From Rhynchopus euleeides (lineage: Eukaryota; Euglenozoa; Diplonemea; Diplonemida; Diplonemidae), in the NCBI GenBank assembly GCA_963210315.1, contig OY723292.1, forward strand, positions 868,001 to 932,000: a DNA stretch of 64,000 nucleotides, read 5' to 3'. The position numbers and the translations under genes were made by a program. The notes below the pieces were generated by a model, which was given only the letters and a program-made list of their open reading frames with translations, had not been told where the DNA came from and did not search any database. The stretch's first letter is position 1. The number at the start of each line of letters is the position of its first letter. Positions 9,876 through 19,556 of this stretch are shown piece after piece.

Positions 9876-11000
9876 ATGGATGTGTCGGTGAAGCATGATG
9901 GCACCGGGGACAGCTGTGTCGTCGGTGTTCCGAAAGGTGGGACTGTGCTTGGGCTGAAGACGGATGCGCTGGAGGAGATGTTTGGGGATTCCGTCGACAC
10001 AACCCGTGAGGCTGCAGCGGTGGCAGCGCACATCGAAGGGTGTGAGGATGAGCTGGACGATGCAGAGCGTGTTGCCGACACGGGTCTGGAGGACGGGGGT
10101 TCTGTCCAGCTCGTCCCGCGCTGGCCCAACGTCAAGGCTCCCGCAGTCTACTCACCTGGGCATGGCAGCCGCTTTCTCCGCATCAAGTTGTCGAGGTGTG
10201 GGACGCTGTGTGCAGTGGGTTGCTTCAAAGGGAATGTCACTCTGTTTGACACCAGAACAGCCGTTGTGGTGGCGGACTTCACACACGGCACCGGTGCTAT
10301 TTTTTGCACTGCATTCTCAGTCTGTGGGACGTGGCTGGCGACATGCTCTTCTCACGGCACCGTCTGCGTGTGGCTCACAGCAACATGGGAGCAGGTGTGC
10401 ATCCTGGATCACAACACCAGCGTGCAGACTGCGGCGTGGTCACACTGCGGACGTCTGGTGTCCGGAGATGTCAACGAGACAGTGCGTGTGTGGGACTTGA
10501 AGGGCACACCGAGCGCCACAGTGCTGGAGGGTCACGGCAAGGCTATTCACAGCATTGCAGTGTCGGGCACGAGGATCTTCAGCGGGTCACGTGACGGCAG
10601 CATCCGTGTGTGGGACATCAACCCCCTCACACACACGCACACCCTCGATGAGCACATTGATGCTGTGCCCGCCATCGCGCTGACGAAGGACGAGCAGCAC
10701 CTGGTGTCGTGCTCTTACGACAAGTCACTCAAAGTGTGGTGCACAACCTCCCTCAGCTGCCTGCGCACTGTGCAACTGGCAGACAGAGCCTTCTCACTTT
10801 CTGTGTCGCAGCCAGGCGATGTTGTTGCAGTGGTGTCCGTTCATACGACTTGTCTGTACCGCCTCAGCACAGGTGAGTGCGTGGGTAACGTGGGCTCTGG
10901 GGGCTACAGTGTTGCACTTAGCCCCTGCGGGAGGTGGCTCTTCACACCAGCAGACGCCTCTTTCGTTTCTGTGCGTGCTGTGTCTTCCGTTTCACCCTGA
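9876..11000 (+). CDS. Ubiquitin-like plus WD40 protein, copy 2
   Basis: This encodes 374 residues starting MDVSVKH; the open frame before it is a translated CCTTCC repeat. The layout matches copy 1: residues 1-85 are ubiquitin-like (VVGVPKGGTVLGLK, HIEGCEDELDDAERVAD, TGLEDGGSVQLV), then seven WD blades (VWLTATWEQV, VRVWDLKG, IRVWDINPL, LKVWCTTSL, LYRLSTGECV). It is very close to copy 3. The two also share several hundred bases of 3' flank ending in GTGATCTGCAGACTG, so they are recent duplicates. Function is unknown; a protein-binding scaffold is inferred from the propeller. Confidence 0.88.
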   Translation: MDVSVKHDGTGDSCVVGVPKGGTVLGLKTDALEEMFGDSVDTTREAAAVAAHIEGCEDELDDAERVADTGLEDGGSVQLVPRWPNVKAPAVYSPGHGSRFLRIKLSRCGTLCAVGCFKGNVTLFDTRTAVVVADFTHGTGAIFCTAFSVCGTWLATCSSHGTVCVWLTATWEQVCILDHNTSVQTAAWSHCGRLVSGDVNETVRVWDLKGTPSATVLEGHGKAIHSIAVSGTRIFSGSRDGSIRVWDINPLTHTHTLDEHIDAVPAIALTKDEQHLVSCSYDKSLKVWCTTSLSCLRTVQLADRAFSLSVSQPGDVVAVVSVHTTCLYRLSTGECVGNVGSGGYSVALSPCGRWLFTPADASFVSVRAVSSVSP

Positions 11001-11581
11001 GTGCAGTGCCCTCAGAACCCTGCCCCCCCCTGCCTGGTTTTGTTTGCACCACCTTGCTTTCCTGCCTCCCGACACAGCACCTCCTGACCTCTAGCCTCCA
11101 GCTCTGCCGGAGACATGTGTGTGTGTGTGTGGCAACATCTGATATGAGAAGAGTGCAAATGATTGACACAGTGATCTGCAGACTGCTCCCCCATACTCCT
11201 CTGACACACCACACCTGGGCAGTGTTGCTGGGCTCACATGACATGTTGTGGGTCAGATGAAGACAGGAACTTGAGAAGGTCGCATCAGGTCCCTGGAGGT
11301 GAAGCCAGGTAGCCTAGTGTTTGAAGTTTGTGCCGACTACCCAGTACCCACACCTGCTGCACAACACAGGCCGAGTATATCACTGGATCTCAGACACAAC
11401 CTGCATAACGAGTGAAGCGAGGCCAGCCTTGTGCTTCCTTCGACTTCGACTTCAATACCCCTCCACCTCGGACACAACCTGCACATCCAGTGAAGGGAGC
11501 CCAGCCGTTTGTGGTTTTCTTTCTCTTCGACTTCGCCACCCCGCCACCCCGCCGTCCCCCCCCCCCCCCTCCACTGCCCCG
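11001..11581. repeat. Spacer with two tandem family B-type copies
   Basis: 11001-11190 is the 3' flank shared with WD40 gene 3. From 11351 a family B copy (CTGGATCTCAGACACAACCTGCATAACG type) is followed at about 11467 by a second, diverged copy. That second copy runs into a C tract and the ATG of ankyrin gene 2. Confidence 0.6.
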
Positions 11582-13210
11582 ATGGACATCACCCTGGTCG
11601 ACTACTCTGGGGAGCACCACCACCTCGAGATCGACCCCGAGGCGCAGATCAACCACCTGATTGCCGCCTGCTCCCAGGAGCTCGGAGTGGCCTACACGCC
11701 AGGCCTTCTCTGTGGCGACGCGAGGCTCGACCTCCTGGACCCTCAGGAGCGGGTTGCCTCCACTGGTGTTGAGGAGGGATGCACCGTGGCGGCGGTCGCA
11801 ACGGAGAGGGACCAAGCACGCAGTGCAATGGAGGAGATGGGCATCGCAACCAACGCAGTGGCCCGCAACCGGTTGCAGACCTGGTGTGACACCGGCACCA
11901 TCCCCGACGGGGTGCTGGTGAATCTTCTGGTCAGTGGCATCCTGGAGGGCATCGAAGTCAAGTCCGGGGTGCGGGATAATTTTGCCTTGGCGCTGATGCA
12001 CGACGCCATCCGCCCAGGTCAGGAGCGTGCGCTGCGCCTCCTGCTGGATGCTGGGATCAGCCCCAACATCGATTCATCCTACGCCACCTACCCCAGCCCG
12101 CTCCTGCTGCCCCACGCCCTGCTTGCTGGGAACGCCGAGGCGGTTGACATCCTGCTGCGTGCCGGAGCAGACATGCAGGCGGGCAGCTCACGCCACCCCC
12201 CCTTCTTCTATGCGCTGTGGTCCCACCGTGCAGATCAGGTTGTGCCGCTGTTGGACGTGCTGGTGTCGCACGGTGCCGACCTGAATGTGGAGTCGCAAAC
12301 AAAAGGCTCCGCGCTGCATGCAGCTGCCGCTGCCTCCCACGCCCCTGGCATCACGCGCCTGTTGGACCTCGGGTGCAGTGCGCTTGCAGCATCTCAGGGC
12401 ACACCTCCTGACGACAGTGAATACGGCCTCACCAGCCCTGAGCTGCCAGGGCCGGCATACTGCCACCGGGGGAAACGACCGCGGGTGCCGCCCTCATGGG
12501 AAGGGATGACGCCGTTGTGCTTTGCCCTGCAGGCTGGGAACCCGAAGTGTGTAGAGCTGCTGCTCGCGGCTGCGCTGCGTGAGTCGGCCCCGCGCACCCA
12601 GGTGGTGCTGGAGAGCGCGATGCTGCGTGCCGCGTGGCATAACTCTGCAGCTGCGCTGCGCGTCGTGCTGCGGGTGGTGCCCCCCGAGCCACACTGCCTG
12701 CGGCGGTGTGTGCGGGTCGCTGTGCAGCAGGGCTGCCGCGCAGCGGTGTGTGCTCTGCTGGACGCCGGGGCCCACGGCGAGGATGGTGGTGACGGGGAGC
12801 TGCTGGCATATGCCCTGGCACATGCTGCCGCCACGTCCCACTTCAAGATCGCAGATGAGATCGTGCGCCGGAGCAGGGGACGTATAGACCTGGGGCCCGC
12901 GCTGTGCATCGCAGTGTACGCACGCAAGCCGGATGCGGCACGGCACCTCTTGAGGCTGGGTGCCTCCCCGCACACGGCACAGAGGAACGGCACCCCCCTA
13001 TTCCACTACGTGCTGCGCGCCTGGCTGCGGAAGAGTGTGAGGTACGCCCGCCTGTTCACCGAGGCTGGGTACTGCCTCCTCGGCACTGCTTATGACGAGG
13101 CCCTTGCGATCAGGTCTCGTGGGTCGCGCGACGCGGTGCGGGTCCTACTTAGAGAGGCGAACGTGCGCCAGACACGGGCACATCTCCATCGTGTGCGTCC
13201 ACATTCATGA
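11582..13210 (+). CDS. Ubiquitin-like plus ankyrin-repeat protein, copy 2
   Basis: This encodes 542 residues and is nearly identical to copy 1 at DNA and protein level from the ATG to codon 535 or so. The same ubiquitin-like N-terminus (MDITLVDYSG, LLCGDARLD, STGVEEGCTV) precedes the same degenerate ankyrin array. Differences are scattered substitutions and a short insertion, YATYPSP where copy 1 reads YTTRP. After AHL the sequence departs abruptly from copy 1 and ends in HRVRPHS. The new tail comes from a dispersed repeat also seen near 40990-41085. The protein has therefore lost the ETTP-rich tail and may be a tail-replaced paralogue. Confidence 0.83.
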   Translation: MDITLVDYSGEHHHLEIDPEAQINHLIAACSQELGVAYTPGLLCGDARLDLLDPQERVASTGVEEGCTVAAVATERDQARSAMEEMGIATNAVARNRLQTWCDTGTIPDGVLVNLLVSGILEGIEVKSGVRDNFALALMHDAIRPGQERALRLLLDAGISPNIDSSYATYPSPLLLPHALLAGNAEAVDILLRAGADMQAGSSRHPPFFYALWSHRADQVVPLLDVLVSHGADLNVESQTKGSALHAAAAASHAPGITRLLDLGCSALAASQGTPPDDSEYGLTSPELPGPAYCHRGKRPRVPPSWEGMTPLCFALQAGNPKCVELLLAAALRESAPRTQVVLESAMLRAAWHNSAAALRVVLRVVPPEPHCLRRCVRVAVQQGCRAAVCALLDAGAHGEDGGDGELLAYALAHAAATSHFKIADEIVRRSRGRIDLGPALCIAVYARKPDAARHLLRLGASPHTAQRNGTPLFHYVLRAWLRKSVRYARLFTEAGYCLLGTAYDEALAIRSRGSRDAVRVLLREANVRQTRAHLHRVRPHS

Positions 13211-13739
13211 TGTGTGACCACGTTTTGTGTGGGGCGATCCTCCGCAGATCATAGCCCACCCCCGCCCATCTCTACGTCACAGCGGAGGCCCCACTCGGGT
13301 TAGAGTGTGGGGCCAACTCAGTGCCACTGGGAGGGGGGCGCAGCATAGCCAGCGTGGTGCGTGCGGGGAAGAGTGGTGGCAGCATGCCCACAATGCTAGG
13401 GCCCGTTGCCCATTCGCGTCACCATATTGCAGAGCGCCTTCAGCGAGGCGGCTTTCCCCAGGGTGCTGATCTGGAACACCGCGAGGTCTTGCCGTCAGGT
13501 CCTGCCGTGAGGCTCCCAGCCTTTCAGACGCGTCCATCGCGGCGTTGCTGAGGGCATCAGCGTTCGGGCCCTCCATGTCTGTTGTGCCCCACTCGAGCCC
13601 CTCTAGCCACTGCCTCGCTACAGCTGATGGCTCGCCTGGGTAGTCGTCCCCGAGTCGGGGACTAGCCCGACTGCCTGCAGCAAGCGGAGGGGGTCAGAGG
13701 GTGGATTGGACTTTGCATATCGCCCCCCCCCCCCCCCCT

Positions 13740-14055
13740 GAACGTTCCTATGAACGTTCCTCTTTTAACGAACAAGCTGACATGCAAATGGAATGACTGA
13801 AGACATCACTGCGGTCACATAGGCTACATGAACCTGACTACAATGATGACACCAGTTACGCACATTTCCACAGATGAGTGCCTTGACGTTTGATCATGAG
13901 AACCAAAGAACGTTTTTGCATACCATCACAGCCTAATTGCCCACACAGTACAACAACACAACACAGGCCGGAAAAAACACTGGATTTCAGACACAACCTG
14001 CATAACGAGTGAAGGGTGATCATTCTTGTGCTCCCTTCAAATTCGATTTCACTAC
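13740..14055 (+). mobile_element. Family B retroposon-like insertion, longest copy
   Basis: The equivalent site downstream of ankyrin gene 1 (about 4222-4236) reads GCATATCGCCCCGCCCCCCT with no insert. Here about 310 bp separate the two halves, starting TGAACGTTCCTATG and ending GATTTCACTACCCCCC. The 3' 185 bp recur at 63249-63432, and shorter 3' pieces recur elsewhere. Target duplication cannot be resolved because both junctions lie in C runs. Confidence 0.65.
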
Positions 14056-14895
14056 CCCCCTCCGATCTGCTGTGGTTCAAGGAGTTGACTGCTCCCGGTG
14101 CCTGTGTGTCCTCTACCCCATGCGCACACGGGCAAGGCTGTGGTTGCAGGCTGTGCTGGAGGGGGCTGTGCCAGTGAACTGGTGGCGGTGCTGAGTGAGT
14201 GCGTGTCAGCCCCCCACCCCCCCATTTTCAGTTGATTTGTTGTTTGGTACCGTACCTGCCCCCCGCTTGTTGTGTCAGCAGCACATCCCTCCCAGCCCTC
14301 ATACGCACTGCAGGCCTCAGTACCCACGATAACCTTTGTAATTGCCCGCCCTCAAGATGAAGACAGGAACTTGCACATGCCAGCCACAGCAGAAACATTC
14401 GATTACAGTGCCATGGTGGCCCACTCTGTGTTTTATGCATACCGAGCCATAGAGGCAACCAATCAGTCTTGCCCCCCTTTGTCAACCTCAAGTATGACAG
14501 ATCCCACGCAAAGAAGAGAGGCACTGTGTTCAGCAGTAGCACAGTGCGTCCGCAAGCACCCCGCCGAGAGAGCACCACTCTCTGGTATCCGAAGTTCTTT
14601 TCTCGGCAGAGCGTCGAGAAGGGCCTGGCGCTGCACAAAGACACCGGCGAGCCATTCAAATGCCAACCCATGCTTGATGCCAACAAGCAGGACAGTCGCA
14701 GACCCTTCGGTTGATGTCCCCCTGCAGAGCATAGACAGCTCTGCAGGCCCAGCTGCAGCTGCGACAACTCCTCACAGGAAGAGGCTGCCAAACCAGTCAA
14801 ACAAAGGCTGCCCCAGAGACTTACCCCGTGGGCCGACAGGATATATTTAATGACCATCCCCTAAATGTGGGTTTTACATACAGGACAGTACGTTG

Positions 14896-14932
14896 CCCCC
14901 CCCCCCCCCCACCCCTTTCTCTTCCCACACAG
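14896..14932 (+). promoter_or_regulatory. Candidate trans-splice acceptor before the 871-residue gene
   Basis: A C tract continues into CCCTTTCTCTTCCCACACAG, a textbook polypyrimidine tract plus AG, 43 bases before the ATG at 14975. No partner 5' splice site or intron is evident, so spliced-leader addition is the simpler reading. Confidence 0.4.
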
Positions 14933-14974
14933 CACAACACCACAACACAGGCCGAGCATCGCACTGGATCTCGG

Positions 14975-17590
14975 ATGGAATGGTATCCCGGTCTGTCAGA
15001 CGATCTGACACGGAGGGTGAACGGATTGGTTTCCGCATGGACTGCCTTTGCGGTCACCCGCGTGTATGCTGACGGGCACGGTTGGGAGACGCCTATCCGG
15101 GACGCAGTTGCCCTCGTCCAGCAGGTGCTTGATAAACCGAGGGACCAGAAGAAGTCTGCCACTTCCGTGAACACGCTGCTCTGCGCGCTGGCGTACTGGC
15201 TGGAGCACCCTACGGATAAGAAAACAAAGAGGAGTATTGAATACTACAGGAAGCACCTCGACGACCTGCGCTCCCGCGGGCTGGATGCTGACCAGATTGC
15301 CTTCACCAACAGGTTCCCCGAGATGGCTGAGCACGAGCTGAAGAAATTCATGGAGGCGTGGCTTGAGAAGATGTCCGCCTCCGATGAGACCCCTGACCTG
15401 GAAGTTTCATACCGGAATGCCGAGGATGCGTTTGCTAAATCGAACGAACCGCTGAAGGCGCTGATATATGCATACCTGCCCCCAGATGGCTCCCGGGCCA
15501 CCGTTGAGGAACTCAGGCAGTGCCTCACTATTGCATTCGGAGCACTGCCGGCCTCACACAACCCAAACATCGAACACCGCGAGAACAGCCTCGAGGATGC
15601 CGTCAGCACCGTGCTGGCCTGCACCACCGGGGAGATCGACGCCGCTTCCCTGCTGCTCGATGCGGTCACCATATCCCCCTCCCTGCGCAGCTCGCTCCAC
15701 AAGAAGTTTGAATTTGGCACCCTTGTCTCCAAGCTCCACGACATATGCGTCTACCGCATGCTCGCAGGGGAGGGCAGCAGTGTGAAGTGCTTCCGCATCA
15801 CCCGCCTCCCTGCGACCTGCACACGCGTTGGCACCACCCCGCCTTGCCACTTCCGGCTCGCCGCCCCCGCCAAGCGGCTGCGCTGCCTTTTTTACTGGGT
15901 AAAACTTCTCCCCGACGAGAAGGGCTCAGGCGGGTCGGGGAAATACGACCTCGCTGCCATGATACAGCACGGCGTTGTCACAGCGGTCAACCCGGAGGGG
16001 GTGTGCGGCGGGGCTGCCGCCAGCGGTGCCGAAACTGGCATCGCCAGCCCACCCCTTTGGGCGAGCGTGGACATCCTCGCGCTGAGCTCCAACGTGCTGA
16101 CCTCAGAGGAGGACGTCATCCTCTTCCACCCTGCGTTCCGCAAGACAGAGACGTTGGGCGAGGAGGAGGTTGCGAAGAAGCACCGCACGCAGGAGGCAGT
16201 CGGGGCCAACCACAGGGCACTGCGGGCGGTCGGCGCGCAGAGCGCCGCTGCGGCACCCACGCTTTGGCTCCGCCGGATGGCGGAGTCTATATCCGCATTT
16301 AACACTTCGCACTCCGTATCGCCTGGCTCGGATCAGGTGCCCATTCAAGAGGGGCCCTTCCGCAAGCTGGTGTACCAATTGATGCTGGGGGAGCGCGTGC
16401 TCCGCCTTGCCTTCCACAGGCTGTTCCCCTACACGCTCCCGGACAGGGTGGCGGGGATGATGCGCAGCGCTTGCGGGCAAGCCGCTTCGACAACCATGGC
16501 CCCCATCCGGGAGTACTTCGGCTTCTGCGACGAGCCCTGCAGCAACGCCTTCCTCGTGAAGCTGATGCTCGCATGCCGTGCGATGGTGGAGCTCCCCCCT
16601 CCATGCGACCCCCTTTCTGCGTCTGACACACCCGTTGACGTCGGCGTGGGCTACGGCGCGCGGTACCTCGAGTCGACGGATGGGGTTGTCGCGAAGCTGC
16701 TGGGCATCACAGGCATCCCCTCTGTCCCCAAGGAGCCCTTCCCTCTTCTGGGCACGCCCGAAGCAAAGGAATGCGCAGCGAAGATCGAGCTGCTGGGTGC
16801 CGCATCGGGTGGCCTCGCTGCAACGCATGCCACCGACACAAAGCTGCTGTGGGTCGCAGGGGGGCTGGCTGGTGTGGAGCCCTGCGTCCATATGGAGCAC
16901 ACCCTTTGCGAGATTGTGCCGGAAGTCGTGCCTCTGACGATCTGCATCGACGCGACGCCCGCCAGCGAGAACTCTCCAGAGCTGATCTGCCCAGGCCTGC
17001 TGACGCTTGCCGACCTCCATCCGAATCCGAAGAATAAAATGACAGATGCGGAGCAGAACCAGCCGCAGAAACAACAGCAGCCACTCGCCTTTGCACTGCA
17101 GTGGTATATCAGCCAGCTCTACCCAGCGTCGGACTGCTCCATGCTGATCCTACCCGAAAAGGATGTGCTGAAGGTACGCGTAGTGTTCCCCGAGGTGCCT
17201 GTGGCAGCAGATTCTGCAGGGGATATCCTCCTGGCAGTGCTTGCGAGGCTCGCCCTCAACCTCAAGGATGCAGCCCGTTTTAGCATCGGCGCCGGTGCCT
17301 CAAAATACGCCCTCCTCAAGAGGATATGCTCGATGCCCTGCATCACAGGGTCTCAGCAGCTGCTCCCCTATGCCGCGCTGTCCTGGGCGTCGGCATACGA
17401 CCACCACCTGGCCTGGTCACGCATCCACCTCGTCAAGCCCCCTGGGTCAGAGGGGGAACCCTCAGCCCTGTGCACAGCCCCGTCGGGGGCAGAGCTCCTT
17501 GCTGCGGCCACCCTCCGCCGCTACGCAGAGACACCGCCGGGCGAGGTGTTCCGCCCCCCGGCGGAGGAGTTGGTGTTCCCCTCGGGCTGA
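14975..17590 (+). CDS. Large protein of unknown function (871 residues)
   Basis: I do not recognise this protein. The ATG at 14975 (MEWYPGLSDDL) is the first after a strong pyrimidine tract and AG; the frame before it translates that tract and is unlikely to be coding. The whole 2.6 kb is open with even, high-GC codon use, so it is very probably a real gene. The sequence is mostly helical and globular in character, with no signal peptide, no clear membrane segment and no catalytic motif that I can name. Charged helices occur near residues 105-175, a Q-rich stretch (EQNQPQKQQQP) near residue 693, and alanine-rich segments in the middle. The last bases upstream of the ATG contain a family B core, as for the ankyrin genes. 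Confidence 0.75.
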   Translation: MEWYPGLSDDLTRRVNGLVSAWTAFAVTRVYADGHGWETPIRDAVALVQQVLDKPRDQKKSATSVNTLLCALAYWLEHPTDKKTKRSIEYYRKHLDDLRSRGLDADQIAFTNRFPEMAEHELKKFMEAWLEKMSASDETPDLEVSYRNAEDAFAKSNEPLKALIYAYLPPDGSRATVEELRQCLTIAFGALPASHNPNIEHRENSLEDAVSTVLACTTGEIDAASLLLDAVTISPSLRSSLHKKFEFGTLVSKLHDICVYRMLAGEGSSVKCFRITRLPATCTRVGTTPPCHFRLAAPAKRLRCLFYWVKLLPDEKGSGGSGKYDLAAMIQHGVVTAVNPEGVCGGAAASGAETGIASPPLWASVDILALSSNVLTSEEDVILFHPAFRKTETLGEEEVAKKHRTQEAVGANHRALRAVGAQSAAAAPTLWLRRMAESISAFNTSHSVSPGSDQVPIQEGPFRKLVYQLMLGERVLRLAFHRLFPYTLPDRVAGMMRSACGQAASTTMAPIREYFGFCDEPCSNAFLVKLMLACRAMVELPPPCDPLSASDTPVDVGVGYGARYLESTDGVVAKLLGITGIPSVPKEPFPLLGTPEAKECAAKIELLGAASGGLAATHATDTKLLWVAGGLAGVEPCVHMEHTLCEIVPEVVPLTICIDATPASENSPELICPGLLTLADLHPNPKNKMTDAEQNQPQKQQQPLAFALQWYISQLYPASDCSMLILPEKDVLKVRVVFPEVPVAADSAGDILLAVLARLALNLKDAARFSIGAGASKYALLKRICSMPCITGSQQLLPYAALSWASAYDHHLAWSRIHLVKPPGSEGEPSALCTAPSGAELLAAATLRRYAETPPGEVFRPPAEELVFPSG

Positions 17591-19556
17591 AGAGAGCAGA
17601 CGGGCAAGGCCATAGGGCGCTTCGCGCCCCTCGCGATCCGGGAGGCGTCAGGCAGGTTGATGTACGGTGGATTGGGCCTTCGCTCTGTGCCACGGAGTGT
17701 TGCCAAAGCTGTGTGCCACTCCGCAGCGAAAAATTATTGTGAGGGTGGCTCGCCCCCCCCCCCCCCCCCTTTTCTCAAGGTTCCCCCCCTCCCCCACGTG
17801 TGGATTTTTAATACCGTGGAACAATCAATTCTACATTCTACTCTTTACCCCCCCCCCCTTTTCTCACTTTTCAGCACTTCTGGGCGAAGGCATCCCATGG
17901 TGCTCTGTTGTCCTGGGAGGCGGGTCGGGTCGGGGTGGGGTGGGGTGGGGTGGGGTGGCAGTGGCTAACCTTTGCAACTTCTACAGGCCCCGCCTTGATT
18001 TCTTCTTATTGAACTCCGGTGACGACCCCACCGAGAACGATGTCAGGGAGGTGATGCGTGTCGCATAGTCGTAGCGCAAGTTGTTTGGGTTGGCCCGAGA
18101 AGATCTGCCCTCTGCGCCATTGTGATTGTGGGATTTCTTCTGCTTCACTGTTCCCATTCGCCCCCCCCCCCCCTCTTCGCTGCTACACACCCTCCCGTTG
18201 TGCATTGATCTGCCTTGTACAGCATATCTGGTGTAGTGACTACAAAAAGGACTAACATTGCGAGAAGGTGCTGGGAGATTTACTTTTCCATTCCCTCTCG
18301 ACGATCAAACCCCCCCTCTTCGGCAATATATGCCTTTCTCAGCGCCATCGGCGCGGCGTTTGTTGCCCCACCCCGCCCCCCGCCCCCCCCGCCCCCACCC
18401 TTCTGTGTTGTTCTGGACTAACATTGCAAGAAGGTGCTGGGAGACTTGCTTTTGCTTTCACTCTGACGACAATCAGACCCCTCCCCCTGCCATCGTGGCA
18501 GCGTCGGAACGCCCCTGCAGACATTGCACCCCCACGCGGGGGGGGGGGGGGGAGACAGGGAAGGTTGCGGAGAGAGGGTCTTGGTGGTTGAGCTGGGCCT
18601 TGCGATGTTCCCCACTCCTCATCACACTTCATCACACGAGCGGAGTGGTGCAGAAGGAGGGGGCCTGTTGTGCGGAGGCCCGTTTGGCTTGCTGCCGTGT
18701 TTTGCTGCACCCCACAGGGCAGCGGGGTGGGGTGGGGGTGGGGGCGGGGAGATAGAAGTGCTGTTGGAATTGCAGCGGGCGGGCACAGGGTGGGTGTTGT
18801 GTGGAAACAGGAGCAGCGGTCAGTATGGGCGGCTTTTGCCTATGTCTCCGCTGGAAATTCCCAACGTGGCCAACCCAGATGTCAGAAGAAACGGATAACG
18901 CATCACATATCGGGGTCGGATGAAAGAACAGTCACGCCCCTCTTGGGTTGAGGTCGGTTAGATGCTTGCCGCGCCGAGCGGCGTCCAATTGCCGTCCCCG
19001 TCCCGACACCCACCAACCATCATGTGTCAGGTCGCGTGGGAGAGTGTACTGTTTGTAGCGAGGCCAATTGAGATCAGGTGACTGTCGTAGTATTTCCGCT
19101 TTAAGCCTTCGCGGTCACGTACTTAACTTGCCTTCCTCAGCGGACAGAAGGCTGTGCATGAGGGTTTACTCAGCAGTATACCAACTTTCACCGACAGTCA
19201 CTTGGCGGGCCAGGGAGTCCATCTCACACCCGTGCTCAAGCCACGCCACAAAGGGTTTGGTGGTTTCCCCTGATCGTGATGAGGCCTTCCGTGCCGAAAG
19301 GTGGAGGCTGCTCAGACGTGCTGGAGCCACCCTCCAAGTGGAGCCACGCGTGCTGTTGACATCAGTTGAAATAGCCTGTGGTCTTCGCACTGGGAATGCT
19401 GCGAACATGTTGCCAATAATTGAATTGAAATCAGGACAATGTGGCGTTGTCACCTTGCGGCACAGTGTCTTCGACCACCTTCAAATGCTGGGCGTATCAC
19501 CACACCCTCCAGAAAGGTTTGTCAGCTGGTGTCAGCGTGCAAGGGCAACTAAAAAC
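17591..19556. repeat. Spacer with long homopolymer tracts and two family A copies
   Basis: Long C tracts lie near 17755, 17850 and 18160, a G tract at 18539, and a GGGGT run at about 17930-17955. Family A cores lie at 18237-18310 and 18415-18485. The frame open from 19068 into WD40 gene 3 lacks the conserved start and overlaps a sequence (CCAATAATTGA, about 19410) also found near 47750, so it is probably not coding. Confidence 0.5.
18237..18310 (+). repeat. Family A dispersed repeat, empty-site reference copy
   Basis: It contains GTGACTACAAAAAGGACTAA, CATTGCGAGAAGGTGCTGGG and CTCTCGACGATCAAACCCC. It continues upstream as far as about 18195 in the same order as the copy at 4487-4842, but without the foldback insertion. 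Confidence 0.7.

Larger units (their letters stand above)
13211..14974. repeat. Duplicated intergenic segment with a family B insertion
   Basis: 13592-14350 matches the segment downstream of ankyrin gene 1 (4098-5130), minus that copy's family A and inverted-repeat insertions and plus a family B insertion at about 13740-14055. 13247-13320 is a dispersed repeat also found at 41005-41085. Frames at 14228-14857 (minus) and 14272-14850 (plus) overlap each other and show no recognisable domain. I see no supported gene. Confidence 0.5.

Noticed and set aside
19068..19556. Upstream in-frame extension of WD40 gene 3 (163 codons)
   Set aside because: The five paralogues start at the conserved MDVS/MEVS position, and part of the extension is a dispersed repeat also found near 47750.
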